Positions 15,130 through 22,900 of a DNA stretch of 34,348 nt are shown here, piece by piece (the stretch's first letter is position 1; every line of letters begins with the position of its first letter). The position numbers and the translations under genes are program-made. Source of the stretch: Clostridia bacterium (GTDB lineage Bacteria > Bacillota > Clostridia > Oscillospirales > CAG-272); the NCBI GenBank assembly GCA_017451545.1, contig JAFTOB010000071.1, positions 1 through 34,348 on the forward strand, given 5' to 3'. The notes under the pieces were generated by a model. It saw only the letters and a list, made by a program, of their open reading frames with translations. It was not told where the DNA came from and did no database searches.

Positions 15130-16062
15130 TTATTCTCCTTTATCTTTATTTATCATTGTTTTTGCCATATTTCGGGTCGCCTCGTCGATGCCGTCGGTTA
15201 TGTAATGCAGAGTGACGGTAGGGTATTCGCGCCGCAGCCTTTCTTCAAAGCTCTCGGCCCAAAATTCCTTTCCGTTGACCATACCGCCGTTGATCACAGC
15301 CCCCTTCAGCACACCGCCCGCCTTTTTTGCGGCGGCGAGAAGGAGATCTGCGAGATCAAGCCCGACCTTTTTGTAAAGTTCAAGAGCCTGCGTGTCGCCA
15401 AGGCGCGCGCAATCGCAGACCTTGCGGGCAAAGCTCGCAAGATGGGCGCGGTCAAAGGGCGCGAGGGACTGACGGACGCGGTCGCGGAAGGCGCAGAAAT
15501 CTGCGGCGGACATTGGCTTCGGCGGCTCGTCGATGCCCGTGAGAGTTTTGGTGAGCAGGGAGAGCTCGCCCGTACCGTCGAGCTCGCGAAGAGCAAGGCG
15601 AACAGCGTCAAGCCCAAGCTGATAGCCCGAGCCGCCGTCGCTTATATTCGCGCCCCAGCCGCCCGAGATCACGGCGCGGTCGCCCGCGCGGGCTATGGCG
15701 ATGGCACCCGTGCCCGCCATAAGCGTCACCTCGGCAGAATACATTTTGCAAAGCTCAAGCCCAACGGTTCCCTCGGATTCGCGGAAAACTTTTGTCCTCG
15801 CACCCGGGAAGGCCGCCTTCAGGGTCGCGTCCATCTGCTCCTTGTTCTTGCCGCCGAGATTGCAAACGGCGTGGGTTATTTCGTACCCTGTGCAAAAATC
15901 CGATAGGATCTGCCTCGCCTCTTCAAGAACCGAGACGGAGTCCTCGACTGACCCAAATCCGTGGGCATTGCCCTTTTCCACGAGCACACCCTCCTCGGTG
16001 TACAGAGCAAGGCAGGTCTTACTGCCCCCCGAATCCACCGTCAAAAACGCTTTGCTTGCCAA
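15130..16062 (-). CDS. BadF/BadG-type ATPase, N-acetylglucosamine-kinase-like
   Basis: This 310-residue protein is in the ASKHA kinase superfamily. It has the phosphate-1 motif LTVDSGGSKTCLAL (7-20), the phosphate-2 region LMAGTGAIAIAR and the GGWGANISDGGSGYQLG loop, which resembles GlcNAc kinase (usually GDEGSG). It likely phosphorylates an N-acetylated hexosamine; next to nanE, N-acetylmannosamine would be the logical substrate. The start is TTG 16062: GGAGG (16070-16074) lies 7 nt upstream and no ATG fits. It is the first gene of the operon and is divergent from the AraC gene at 16221. Confidence 0.87.
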   Translation of the reverse strand: MASKAFLTVDSGGSKTCLALYTEEGVLVEKGNAHGFGSVEDSVSVLEEARQILSDFCTGYEITHAVCNLGGKNKEQMDATLKAAFPGARTKVFRESEGTVGLELCKMYSAEVTLMAGTGAIAIARAGDRAVISGGWGANISDGGSGYQLGLDAVRLALRELDGTGELSLLTKTLTGIDEPPKPMSAADFCAFRDRVRQSLAPFDRAHLASFARKVCDCARLGDTQALELYKKVGLDLADLLLAAAKKAGGVLKGAVINGGMVNGKEFWAESFEERLRREYPTVTLHYITDGIDEATRNMAKTMINKDKGE

Positions 16063-16091
16063 AATCTCGCCTCCTTTTTCTCTTTAACTAT

Positions 16092-16097
16092 ATTATA
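16092..16097 (-). promoter_or_regulatory. Possible -10 box of the kinase-nanE operon
   Basis: A perfect TATAAT lies on the minus strand, but the hexamer 17 bp upstream (CTTTTA) is a poor -35. This is the usual pattern for a promoter that depends on an AraC-type activator, here probably the product of the gene at 16221. Confidence 0.4.
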
Positions 16098-16160
16098 TCA
16101 TAACGCGCCGCGTATAAAAGAAACAAAAATATCCTCGGATGCAACAAAATATGCTTTTTC

Positions 16161-16189
16161 TTGACTTTTTCGCGGTTTTGAGTTATAAT
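16161..16189 (+). promoter_or_regulatory. Sigma-A promoter of the AraC gene at 16221
   Basis: TTGACT (16161-16166) and TATAAT (16184-16189) are exactly 17 bp apart and lie 31 bp before the start codon. Confidence 0.75.
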
Positions 16190-16220
16190 TATATAACATT
16201 ATAGATCGGAGGCTCGATTT

Positions 16221-17051
16221 ATGCTTCTCACGCCGAACGTGCTCGAATGTATGTACTTCACCGCCAAAAGCTCCTCGGAGGACAAGCGAACGGTGATAAA
16301 TTACGAATTTGACCTTTATCTCGAAAACCGCGAAATAAGCCTCGACGGGGTCGGATACGCGGGCACCGACCGCGCGCTGATCTTCAGGCGGCCGGGACAG
16401 ATAACCTCGGGGCGCGGAAATTACAATATGTACGTCCTCACCCTTGATTTTGACGGTGAGGCAGAGCGCGCAAGCCATATTTTCAGACCCGTGTCGGGAA
16501 TTCCCCTATCGACCTGCGATTTTCCCGAGCTTGACACCATACCCTCGGTCTTTCACCCATATCATTTTGACGAGCTGCGCGAGATTCTCGAAAAGCTCGC
16601 GGAGTGCTCCTACCCGAATGTCGCCGACCGCGCACGGCAGGAGCAGTATATTCGGGAATTTATTCTGCTCGTCCTCCATGATGCCGCAAGGCACGCACGT
16701 ACAGATGAGAATGAGGCGGCGACCAACCGCCACGTCAAGGACGCCTGCGATTATATCTCGAAAAATTTTACGGGGGAGCTGACCGTGAGAGATATTGCCG
16801 ACCACCTGCATATTACAGAAAACCACTTGATCAAGCTCTTCCGCCGCGAGCTGGGTACCACCCCGAACCGCTATATTTCGGAGCTTCGGCTCATCCACGC
16901 GCGCTATTTGCTTCTGCACAGCGACGAATCGGTTCAGCAGATCGCATACTCCTGCGGCTTCAACACTCCGTCCTATTTCACCAAGCGCTTCGAGGCGCGC
17001 TTCGGTATGTTGCCGGGTCAACTTGCGAGGAGCAAGCGCGACCTGATTTGA
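16221..17051 (+). CDS. AraC family transcriptional regulator
   Basis: This 276-residue protein has an N-terminal sensor domain with AGTDRALIFRRPGQITSGRG, in place of the clearer cupin signature seen in the other two AraC proteins. The C-terminal double HTH includes LTVRDIADHLHITENHLIKL and YSCGFNTPSYFTKRFEARFG. A near-consensus promoter precedes it and CGGAGG lies just before ATG 16221. It is divergent from the kinase-nanE-GH42-TIM-Gfo/Idh operon and is the natural candidate for its activator; the weak -35 of that operon fits this idea. Confidence 0.9.
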   Translation: MLLTPNVLECMYFTAKSSSEDKRTVINYEFDLYLENREISLDGVGYAGTDRALIFRRPGQITSGRGNYNMYVLTLDFDGEAERASHIFRPVSGIPLSTCDFPELDTIPSVFHPYHFDELREILEKLAECSYPNVADRARQEQYIREFILLVLHDAARHARTDENEAATNRHVKDACDYISKNFTGELTVRDIADHLHITENHLIKLFRRELGTTPNRYISELRLIHARYLLLHSDESVQQIAYSCGFNTPSYFTKRFEARFGMLPGQLARSKRDLI

Positions 17052-17158
17052 TGTACTGTAACGGTCACAATTTACAATTTTTTCACAAACGCAAGCAAAA
17101 AAAGAGTATAATATAGCTGTCTGTATGACAAATTCAAATTATTTTCGGAGGTTTTACA

Positions 17159-17680
17159 ATGAAACGCATTTTTTCAATGCTTTTGGTCCTCATCATGCTC
17201 CTTTCCCTCGGCGCTTGCGGCGGCGAGGAAGCCAATGACGGCGGCGAAGGCAACGGCAACAGCGCCAACGCCTACAAGGGCAGCCTGATCGGCGGCGATG
17301 CCGAAATAACGGTCGGCGAGACCGAGGCAACCATCAAGATCGTCAAGAAGTACAAGCAGAGCGGTCTTGAGCACAACTATACTACTACCATCACAGCTCC
17401 CTTCACCAAGGACGGCGACAACCTCGTTTTTGACTTCACCAAGCCCGAAACCAAAACGGTTGCCAGATTCACCCTGACGGGCGGTGCCGAGGACAAAGCG
17501 GCGTATCTGGAGATCTTGGCCGACCTTCCCTATAACAGAGATCCCCTTTGGAACGATTTCTGCAACGGCAAGGAAGTTTCCATTACCACCGAAGGCTCTA
17601 TCTGGGGCGGTATCGGTCTTCCCCGCGATCTGACCGTCAAGCTCAACACAGACAAGACTTTTGATCAGGTCTATGAATGA
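17159..17680 (+). CDS. Small secreted lipoprotein of unknown function
   Basis: This 173-residue protein has a lipoprotein signal: MKR, a hydrophobic core and the lipobox LGAC with Cys20. A Gly/Asn/Glu-rich linker (about 21-40) follows, then a ~130-residue beta-rich domain (NYTTTITAPF, KTVARFTLTGG). It should be anchored on the outer face of the membrane. I do not recognise the domain. GGAGG stands before ATG 17159 and TATAAT at 17107-17112 is a candidate -10, though the -35 is weak. The gene ends before a strong terminator and has no partner on the same strand except the AraC gene 107 bp upstream. Confidence 0.8.
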   Translation: MKRIFSMLLVLIMLLSLGACGGEEANDGGEGNGNSANAYKGSLIGGDAEITVGETEATIKIVKKYKQSGLEHNYTTTITAPFTKDGDNLVFDFTKPETKTVARFTLTGGAEDKAAYLEILADLPYNRDPLWNDFCNGKEVSITTEGSIWGGIGLPRDLTVKLNTDKTFDQVYE

Positions 17681-17708
17681 TCGAAGGGTCAAACAGATTA
17701 TAACGCAA

Positions 17709-17744
17709 ATGAGTACGGGCAAACGCCCGTACTCATTTTATTTT
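17709..17744 (+). terminator. Intrinsic terminator of the lipoprotein gene
   Basis: ATGAGTACGGGC (17709-17720), loop aaac, and GCCCGTACTCAT (17725-17736) form a perfect 12-bp stem followed by TTTTATTTTTTT. It lies between convergent genes; the T tract overlaps the end of the minus-strand gene at 17738. Confidence 0.9.
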
Positions 17745-19624
17745 TTTAAAACGATGCCGCAAAAACCGAAGGGCGGGATGTCGTCAAGCTCGACTCTGTT
17801 GCCGCAAAGGCGGCCCGTGCCGCCGAAAAATTCGGCGCTCTCGTACTCGCGGTCGAGACGTACCGTGGGGTCGAGAGCCTCGTCCTCAAAAAAGTTCCAA
17901 AGGCCGATGACCATGCTCTTTTCGTCCTCCGCACACTGCATATAAAGGTTGGGGTTTCCTATGCAACAGGCAGGCAGGCGGTGACCCGAAAGCCACTCGG
18001 CGCTCTCGGCTATGAGCTCTGCGTTTGCGTAGTGCCGAAGCAGCTTCTCGCAGGCCGCGCCGTCGCAGTTAAAGACCAAAAATCTCTGTCCGGTTCCGTT
18101 TTCGTAGCGATAGCAGAAGGGAATGTCGGGATGCTCGAGCTTTTTCGACGCGTAGCTCAGAACCTCCGCGCGCGGGTCGAGCCCGACCTCATAGGCAAAG
18201 CGGTTCTGCGCGATTATATAGTTGTCGCTCTCGCCGAAATACTGGAACTTGATGGGCGTAGCCTTGCCAAAAGATCTGACTCCCACGTCAATGCCGCGGT
18301 CGGTCAGGATCTTCGCCGCCGCGTCGATGACAAGACCGTTTTCGAGCTCCTCCTCGGTCAGCGCGTAGGCGTTCTCGCCGAAGGCGATGCCCGTCACGCC
18401 GCGACCCTCGTACACCGTGGGGATGGCGTTGGCGGCAAGGATGCGCGCCGCGGGAGAGTAAAAGACCTCCTCCATATCGCGCGCCGAGCCGAGCTCGGTG
18501 GGATTTTGCATCACGGAGACCTTGTTTTGGCTTTCGTAAATTCGCACGCCAACGTGGCGCTTGCCGCCGAAATGCTCGTCTATCTTTTCATATATGGGCT
18601 TATTCTTGAGATACTTTTTTAAATATCCGCTCTCGTAGCCCACGTTCGACACGTAATCCATACAGATGCGCAGAATGCCGTCAAGAGTGCCCGACGCGCG
18701 GAGGGCGGTGTCAAAGCCCTCAAGATAATTGGCCGCGCAGTTGAGCCGCGGACGGGGATAAACGTCGCCCTCCGAGATCAGCTCGATGTCGGGATAGGGA
18801 TTCCACGAGGCCTCCATCCGCTCAAGCTCAATAATATTTTGCAGTCTGTTCTTCTCATCCTTGCCCGCCGACCAATAGGGCGCGCCGATGAGACGGAGAA
18901 GGGGGCGCGTGTTGCCCGCAAAGAGCCGCGCAAGCTCGAAGGCGTCGCCGTCAATATCAAAGGAGGTCATGCAGGCGCAAAATCCGAGACGGATATGGGG
19001 GTTCACCGTGTTCACCGCCTCGCGCATTGCGACGGCGTAATTTTCAAGGGAGACACGGTTGGCACGCAAAAACGCGTCTCTGTATTTGTTCGCACCGCCG
19101 CTGACGATCAGCTCGGCCAGCCGCTCACGGGTGAGCTCCTCCCCGAGTTCGTCGCAGATCATCCTCACGTGGTTTTTGCAAAGGCAGCCGAAGCCGTGCC
19201 ACGCGCCGAATCGCAGATCGTCGTTCAGAAGGATGATGTCAACGCCGGTTTTTGCCACGTCGATAAGGCACTCGCGGAACTTTTGCAGAAAATCCGCGTC
19301 CGACGGGCAGGCAAAGCGGTCCACGTCCCGGCCGTTCAGCGTTTTTATGGTGGTGAAGGAGAGCCCTTCGTCAAACTGAAGTCCCCAGAACCAGGCGCCG
19401 ACCTCGTAGCCGTTAGCCTTGAAAAAGGCGCAGGCCTCGCGCATACGGTCGAGCTGGCGGCGGTGATCCTCGGGATCTGACAGCACCACGTGACCGTCAA
19501 GGGCGGTCTCAAAATTCAGCATAACGCGGTGGGCGTCAAAGGCGCGCAGCTCGTCAAGTATGGCTTGCTTGTCGGCCGCCCTGCTGAATTTGTCGCAATT
19601 TATGGGAATGTTTACTGTATACAT
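17738..19624 (-). CDS. Uncharacterised TIM-barrel glycosidase-like protein
   Basis: I cannot name the family of this 628-residue protein. The N-terminal ~370 residues look like a glycosidase TIM barrel: repeated beta-strand/acid motifs such as VDIILLNDDLRFG, IRLGFCACMTSFDIDG and IELISEGDVYPRPR. The Asp pair and the Glu in SEGD are candidate catalytic acids. A Rossmann-like middle part (AARILAANAIPTVYEGRGV) and a C-terminal beta region follow, an order similar to GH42-type enzymes. There is no signal peptide. The start was moved from 19666 to ATG 19624 (MYTVNIPIN) because GGAGGAG lies just upstream. It has its own consensus promoter and is a single-gene unit. Cysteine content is high for a cytoplasmic enzyme. 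Confidence 0.75.
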   Translation of the reverse strand: MYTVNIPINCDKFSRAADKQAILDELRAFDAHRVMLNFETALDGHVVLSDPEDHRRQLDRMREACAFFKANGYEVGAWFWGLQFDEGLSFTTIKTLNGRDVDRFACPSDADFLQKFRECLIDVAKTGVDIILLNDDLRFGAWHGFGCLCKNHVRMICDELGEELTRERLAELIVSGGANKYRDAFLRANRVSLENYAVAMREAVNTVNPHIRLGFCACMTSFDIDGDAFELARLFAGNTRPLLRLIGAPYWSAGKDEKNRLQNIIELERMEASWNPYPDIELISEGDVYPRPRLNCAANYLEGFDTALRASGTLDGILRICMDYVSNVGYESGYLKKYLKNKPIYEKIDEHFGGKRHVGVRIYESQNKVSVMQNPTELGSARDMEEVFYSPAARILAANAIPTVYEGRGVTGIAFGENAYALTEEELENGLVIDAAAKILTDRGIDVGVRSFGKATPIKFQYFGESDNYIIAQNRFAYEVGLDPRAEVLSYASKKLEHPDIPFCYRYENGTGQRFLVFNCDGAACEKLLRHYANAELIAESAEWLSGHRLPACCIGNPNLYMQCAEDEKSMVIGLWNFFEDEALDPTVRLDREYESAEFFGGTGRLCGNRVELDDIPPFGFCGIVLKK

Positions 19625-19656
19625 ACGGCATCTCCTCCGCTCCTTTTTATGCGACC

Positions 19657-19685
19657 ATTGTATCACAGATATGCGGATTTGTCAA
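19657..19685 (-). promoter_or_regulatory. Sigma-A promoter of the 628-aa glycosidase-like gene
   Basis: On the minus strand, TTGACA (19680-19685) and TACAAT (19657-19662) are 17 bp apart, 32 bp before the start at 19624. Confidence 0.7.
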
Positions 19686-19768
19686 CGGCGAGGGGAGGCA
19701 TTTGTCCGCGGATGCCGCCGAACTTTCCTGCCGTGTAGAGAGGTAAACTGCGAATATCTATGAAAATA

Positions 19769-19797
19769 TTGAAAAATTTACAAAAATGTGGTATAAT
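19769..19797 (+). promoter_or_regulatory. Sigma-A promoter of the NERD-domain gene
   Basis: TTGAAA (19769-19774) and TATAAT (19792-19797) are 17 bp apart, about 30 bp before the start at 19828. Confidence 0.7.
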
Positions 19798-19827
19798 CCA
19801 AAAGGCTATAATAACAGGAGGAGCGAT

Positions 19828-20691
19828 ATGGGAATACGCGCGTTTTTTCATAAAATAAAAATGGGCTTTGTGCGGCTGGGCGAACCTTCTATCCCGTATG
19901 TTGATGAAGCAAAACGCTACGGTAATTACGGTGAAGACGAGTTTGCATATATGCTCCACCGCGAACTGCCGTCCTGTAAAATTAAAAGGAACGTGGTCAT
20001 CTCCACTTCCGAGGGCAATGCCGAAATTGATTTTTTGGTGCTCTATAGCAAAAAGCTCTTTGCCATTGAGGTAAAGCGCTGGAAGGGGCGTATTACAGAG
20101 CGCGACGATGGATTTGTTCAAGAAAAAAAGGATAGGTGGACGGGAGAAACTCATAAGAAGCTGTTGAGATCTCCATTTAAGCAAATCAGAAGAGCCGTGT
20201 ATCTATTAAGAAAGCAAATTCCTGCCAAGGTTTGGATAAATACCGTTGTGTTCTTTGAGGACGATGAGCTTGAATCGGTTACTGCCGTCTCTGACGACGT
20301 GTGGTTTGCCCGTTATCAAGACCTTGTGGATTATATCAGCGACAGCGGGGAAACCTCTATTGGCGTAGAAGCGAATAATTTTTTTGAAAAGTGTGTTTCT
20401 GCAGATTATCTGTATAATGACTCGTGGGGAAAGTTCAAGCGCTGTGTTATCAACCGTGACACACTTCTGTTTGAAACGCCTCAAGGTATGATATGCGCAG
20501 ATCGAATTGCTTCTATCAGAATTAACCACCGCTGGTATTATGATGAATTATATATAAAGTTAACAGACGGTTCGGAGAGTTTGATATCTCTTGAAAATGC
20601 AAAAATTCAAGCCGACGACAACGGGTGCGTGAGCACATACGCTCTTTGCAAGCTTGACTATATTGAGCTTGGCAGAACGCTGTTTCAATGA
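19828..20691 (+). CDS. NERD (nuclease-related) domain protein
   Basis: This 287-residue protein carries an N-terminal NERD domain: RYGNYGEDEFAYMLHREL (about 31-48), then NAEIDFLVLYSKKLFAIEVKRWKG, the conserved acidic/Glu-x-Lys core of restriction-like folds, then a helix with SPFKQIRRAVYLLRKQI. The second half (about 180-287) is unassigned and may sense or bind nucleic acid. NERD proteins are thought to act in DNA processing, but few have a proven role. ATG 19828 follows AGGAGG; an in-frame start at 19786 would overlap the promoter. It is lower in GC than its neighbours and stands alone, so it may be an acquired gene. A defence role is possible but unsupported by context. Confidence 0.82.
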   Translation: MGIRAFFHKIKMGFVRLGEPSIPYVDEAKRYGNYGEDEFAYMLHRELPSCKIKRNVVISTSEGNAEIDFLVLYSKKLFAIEVKRWKGRITERDDGFVQEKKDRWTGETHKKLLRSPFKQIRRAVYLLRKQIPAKVWINTVVFFEDDELESVTAVSDDVWFARYQDLVDYISDSGETSIGVEANNFFEKCVSADYLYNDSWGKFKRCVINRDTLLFETPQGMICADRIASIRINHRWYYDELYIKLTDGSESLISLENAKIQADDNGCVSTYALCKLDYIELGRTLFQ

Positions 20692-20732
20692 TTTGACGAA
20701 AAAATAATTTCCGGTAACAAAGGAGGGCTTAA

Positions 20733-21308
20733 ATGAAAAAGCATTTTGATCTGTTCTTGACCATGCTGAAGATCGGTCTGTTCACCTTCGGCGGCGGATA
20801 TGCCATGATAGCGCTTTTGGAAAATGAGTTCGTGGCGAAGAAAGGCTGGATCGAAAAGGACGAATTTCTCGATATGGTCGCCATCGCCGAGTCCACGCCC
20901 GGGCCCATCGCCATCAATGCGGCCACATATATCGGCTATAAAATGCTCGGCATCGTCGGCTCGCTTCTCGCAACCGTGGCGGTCTGCATTCCGTCGTTTG
21001 TCATCATATATGCCATATCGCTGTTTTTCGATGCCTTCCTTTCCTTCACCCTCGTGGCGCACGCCTTCCGCGGAATACAGGTCTGCGTCATCTGGCTCAT
21101 TCTCTCCGCGGGGCTGAAAATGCTCAGGCAAACAGAAAAAACGCCGCTTAATATCGCTATTCTTTCGGCCGTTATCGTTTGTATGGTCGCCTTTTCCCTG
21201 CTCTCCGTCAGCTTCTCGACTATATTCTATATCCTTATTTCGGGATGCATCGGCCTGTCCGTTTATCTTGTCGGCCTTCTCCGCAAAAGGAAGGAGGGTG
21301 ATAAATGA
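20733..21308 (+). CDS. Chromate transporter, short-chain subunit 1
   Basis: This 191-residue membrane protein is a half-size member of the CHR family. It begins LFLTMLKIGLFTFGGGYAMI and has AESTPGPIAINAATYIGYK, both family signatures, followed by about five to six hydrophobic segments. Short-chain CHR proteins are encoded as pairs whose products assemble in antiparallel orientation. The partner follows with an ATGA overlap (21305-21308). AAAGGAGG precedes ATG 20733. The physiological ion is not certain in anaerobes; chromate or a related oxyanion such as sulfate is usual. Confidence 0.93.
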   Translation: MKKHFDLFLTMLKIGLFTFGGGYAMIALLENEFVAKKGWIEKDEFLDMVAIAESTPGPIAINAATYIGYKMLGIVGSLLATVAVCIPSFVIIYAISLFFDAFLSFTLVAHAFRGIQVCVIWLILSAGLKMLRQTEKTPLNIAILSAVIVCMVAFSLLSVSFSTIFYILISGCIGLSVYLVGLLRKRKEGDK

Positions 21309-21877
21309 TATACCTCGAGCTTTTCCTGACATTTTTGCAGATCGGCGCGGTGTCATTCGGCGGCGGCTACGGAATGATCTCGCTCATCAGAGAAAATGTA
21401 CTGATGCACGGCTGGCTCACGGAGGAGGAGCTGCTGAATATGATCGCCGTTTCGGAATCCACGCCCGGCCCCATCGCCGTAAACATGGCCACCTTCGTGG
21501 GCTCGTCGGAGGGCGGCGCTCTCGGCTCGCTCGTCGCCACCCTCGGCGTGGTGCTGCCGTCGTTTATCATCATCCTGATCATCGCCGCGCTCATACGCAA
21601 TATCCTGAAATACAAGGGCGTTCAGGCGTTTCTCGGCGGCATTCGCCCCTGCGTGGTCGGTCTGATATTGGCAACGGCACTTACGATGCTTATGAGCACC
21701 CTTTTCTCTTTCAGGAATATCGGCAACAGCGTGATGCCCGACCTGCGCGGACTGATCATCTTCGCCGTCATATCCGCCACCGCCGTTACCTTCAAGGCGG
21801 TCAGAAAGAAGCCCCTCTCGCCCATCGTACTGATACTCGTGTCGGCAGGACTCGGCATGGCGGTATACTCGTTTTAG
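21305..21877 (+). CDS. Chromate transporter, short-chain subunit 2
   Basis: This 190-residue partner of the preceding protein has the same signatures, LFLTFLQIGAVSFGGGYGMI and VSESTPGPIAVNMATFVG. The two proteins are clearly paralogous. The start overlaps the previous stop, indicating translational coupling and equal production. A strong terminator follows at 21914-21953. Confidence 0.93.
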   Translation: MIYLELFLTFLQIGAVSFGGGYGMISLIRENVLMHGWLTEEELLNMIAVSESTPGPIAVNMATFVGSSEGGALGSLVATLGVVLPSFIIILIIAALIRNILKYKGVQAFLGGIRPCVVGLILATALTMLMSTLFSFRNIGNSVMPDLRGLIIFAVISATAVTFKAVRKKPLSPIVLILVSAGLGMAVYSF

Positions 21878-21913
21878 CCTTTGATGGGCGAGCGGCTTTC
21901 AAAGAGCCCGAAC

Positions 21914-21953
21914 CAAAACGAAAAGGACACCTATCGGTGTCCTTTTCGTTTTG
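21914..21953. terminator. Bidirectional terminator between chromate and EamA transporter genes
   Basis: A perfect 18-bp stem (left arm 21914-21931, ending AAAAGGACACC; right arm 21936-21953, starting GGTGTCCTTTT) has a 4-nt loop and T/A-rich ends on both strands. It separates convergent genes ending at 21877 and 21985. Confidence 0.88.
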
Positions 21954-21984
21954 TGATATCCTTTCTTAACGGATCAACCTTATT

Positions 21985-22887
21985 TTACGAAAACGGATTA
22001 CACAAAAATACAACCGAAGCGATGCCGAAAGCAACGCCAATCCATTGCTTTTTTGAAAGCTTTTCCCTAAACAACAGCACTGCCGCCAGAGTGGCAAGAA
22101 CGAGGCCGCCTCCGTTGACTATCGGGAAAAATACCGCGCTGTCCATCACCCCCGACAAATAGAGGTTGAGCTTATTGTTGACAGCTACGCAAACACCGGC
22201 CGCAACCATAATTCCGAGCATTAAATAAGCCTGCTTTATGGACTTGTTTTGCTTTTCTTTTGCCTGTGCAGATCGATTTTCTCGCTTTTTCAGCAGTGCG
22301 GCGAAAATTGCACAAAAGACTGCCGATGAAATAAAAGCGATAATAAGGAACGCATTAAGCTCACTGCGGTATTCGGAGCTCTGATGCACCTTCTGCATAA
22401 CTCCGATACCACCCGTTGCAATAAAGGCGATCAAGCACAGCAAAAGCCATTTCAGGTTCGCCTTTTTTTCATCGCCGTCGCTCTTTGCGGCAAGCACAAA
22501 GCTTGCAAGCATCAGCACCATTCCCACGATCTGCGCCCAGCCCAAGCTCTCGCCGAAAAACATCACGCCCGACATAGCTGATATCAGGGTAGAAAAAGAG
22601 ATGATCACCGAGGTGTATGACATGGGTCCGACTTGCAGAGCCACGATATTCGTGATTCCTTGAAGAGCCGTCACGATGCCAAACACAACTCCAAGCACGA
22701 TCGTAAATACGGATGCCTGCCCAAAGCCATCCCAGCACAAAAGAACAATAGCGGCAAGCAGGGACCCGACGGCGTTGAAAACAAATCCGCCCGAAATGCC
22801 CGTAGAATTTTTATCGGCATAGTATTTTTTTGCAATGCTTCCGCCGAGAGCCGCAATAAGAGATAAGATTAAAGTAAATGTATCCAT
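21985..22887 (-). CDS. EamA/DMT superfamily permease
   Basis: This 300-residue protein has about ten hydrophobic segments in two repeated halves, the second starting near residue 145 after a charged loop (KSDGDEKKANLKW). The motif MFFGESLGWAQIVGMVLMLASFVL in half one and LLFREKLSKKQWIGVAFGIASVVF in half two is typical of EamA-type drug/metabolite transporters. It lies 13 bp after the GH28-like gene and is probably co-transcribed, so it may export or import a sugar-derived product. The ribosome site (AAGGAA) is moderate. It is the only non-CHR transporter in the window. Confidence 0.88.
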   Translation of the reverse strand: MDTFTLILSLIAALGGSIAKKYYADKNSTGISGGFVFNAVGSLLAAIVLLCWDGFGQASVFTIVLGVVFGIVTALQGITNIVALQVGPMSYTSVIISFSTLISAMSGVMFFGESLGWAQIVGMVLMLASFVLAAKSDGDEKKANLKWLLLCLIAFIATGGIGVMQKVHQSSEYRSELNAFLIIAFISSAVFCAIFAALLKKRENRSAQAKEKQNKSIKQAYLMLGIMVAAGVCVAVNNKLNLYLSGVMDSAVFFPIVNGGGLVLATLAAVLLFREKLSKKQWIGVAFGIASVVFLCNPFS

Positions 22888-22900
22888 TTTTCACCGTTCC

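Noticed and set aside
19828..20691. NERD protein as part of an anti-phage defence system.
   Set aside because: No helicase, methylase or other defence gene is adjacent; it is flanked by a glycosidase-like gene and a chromate transporter.
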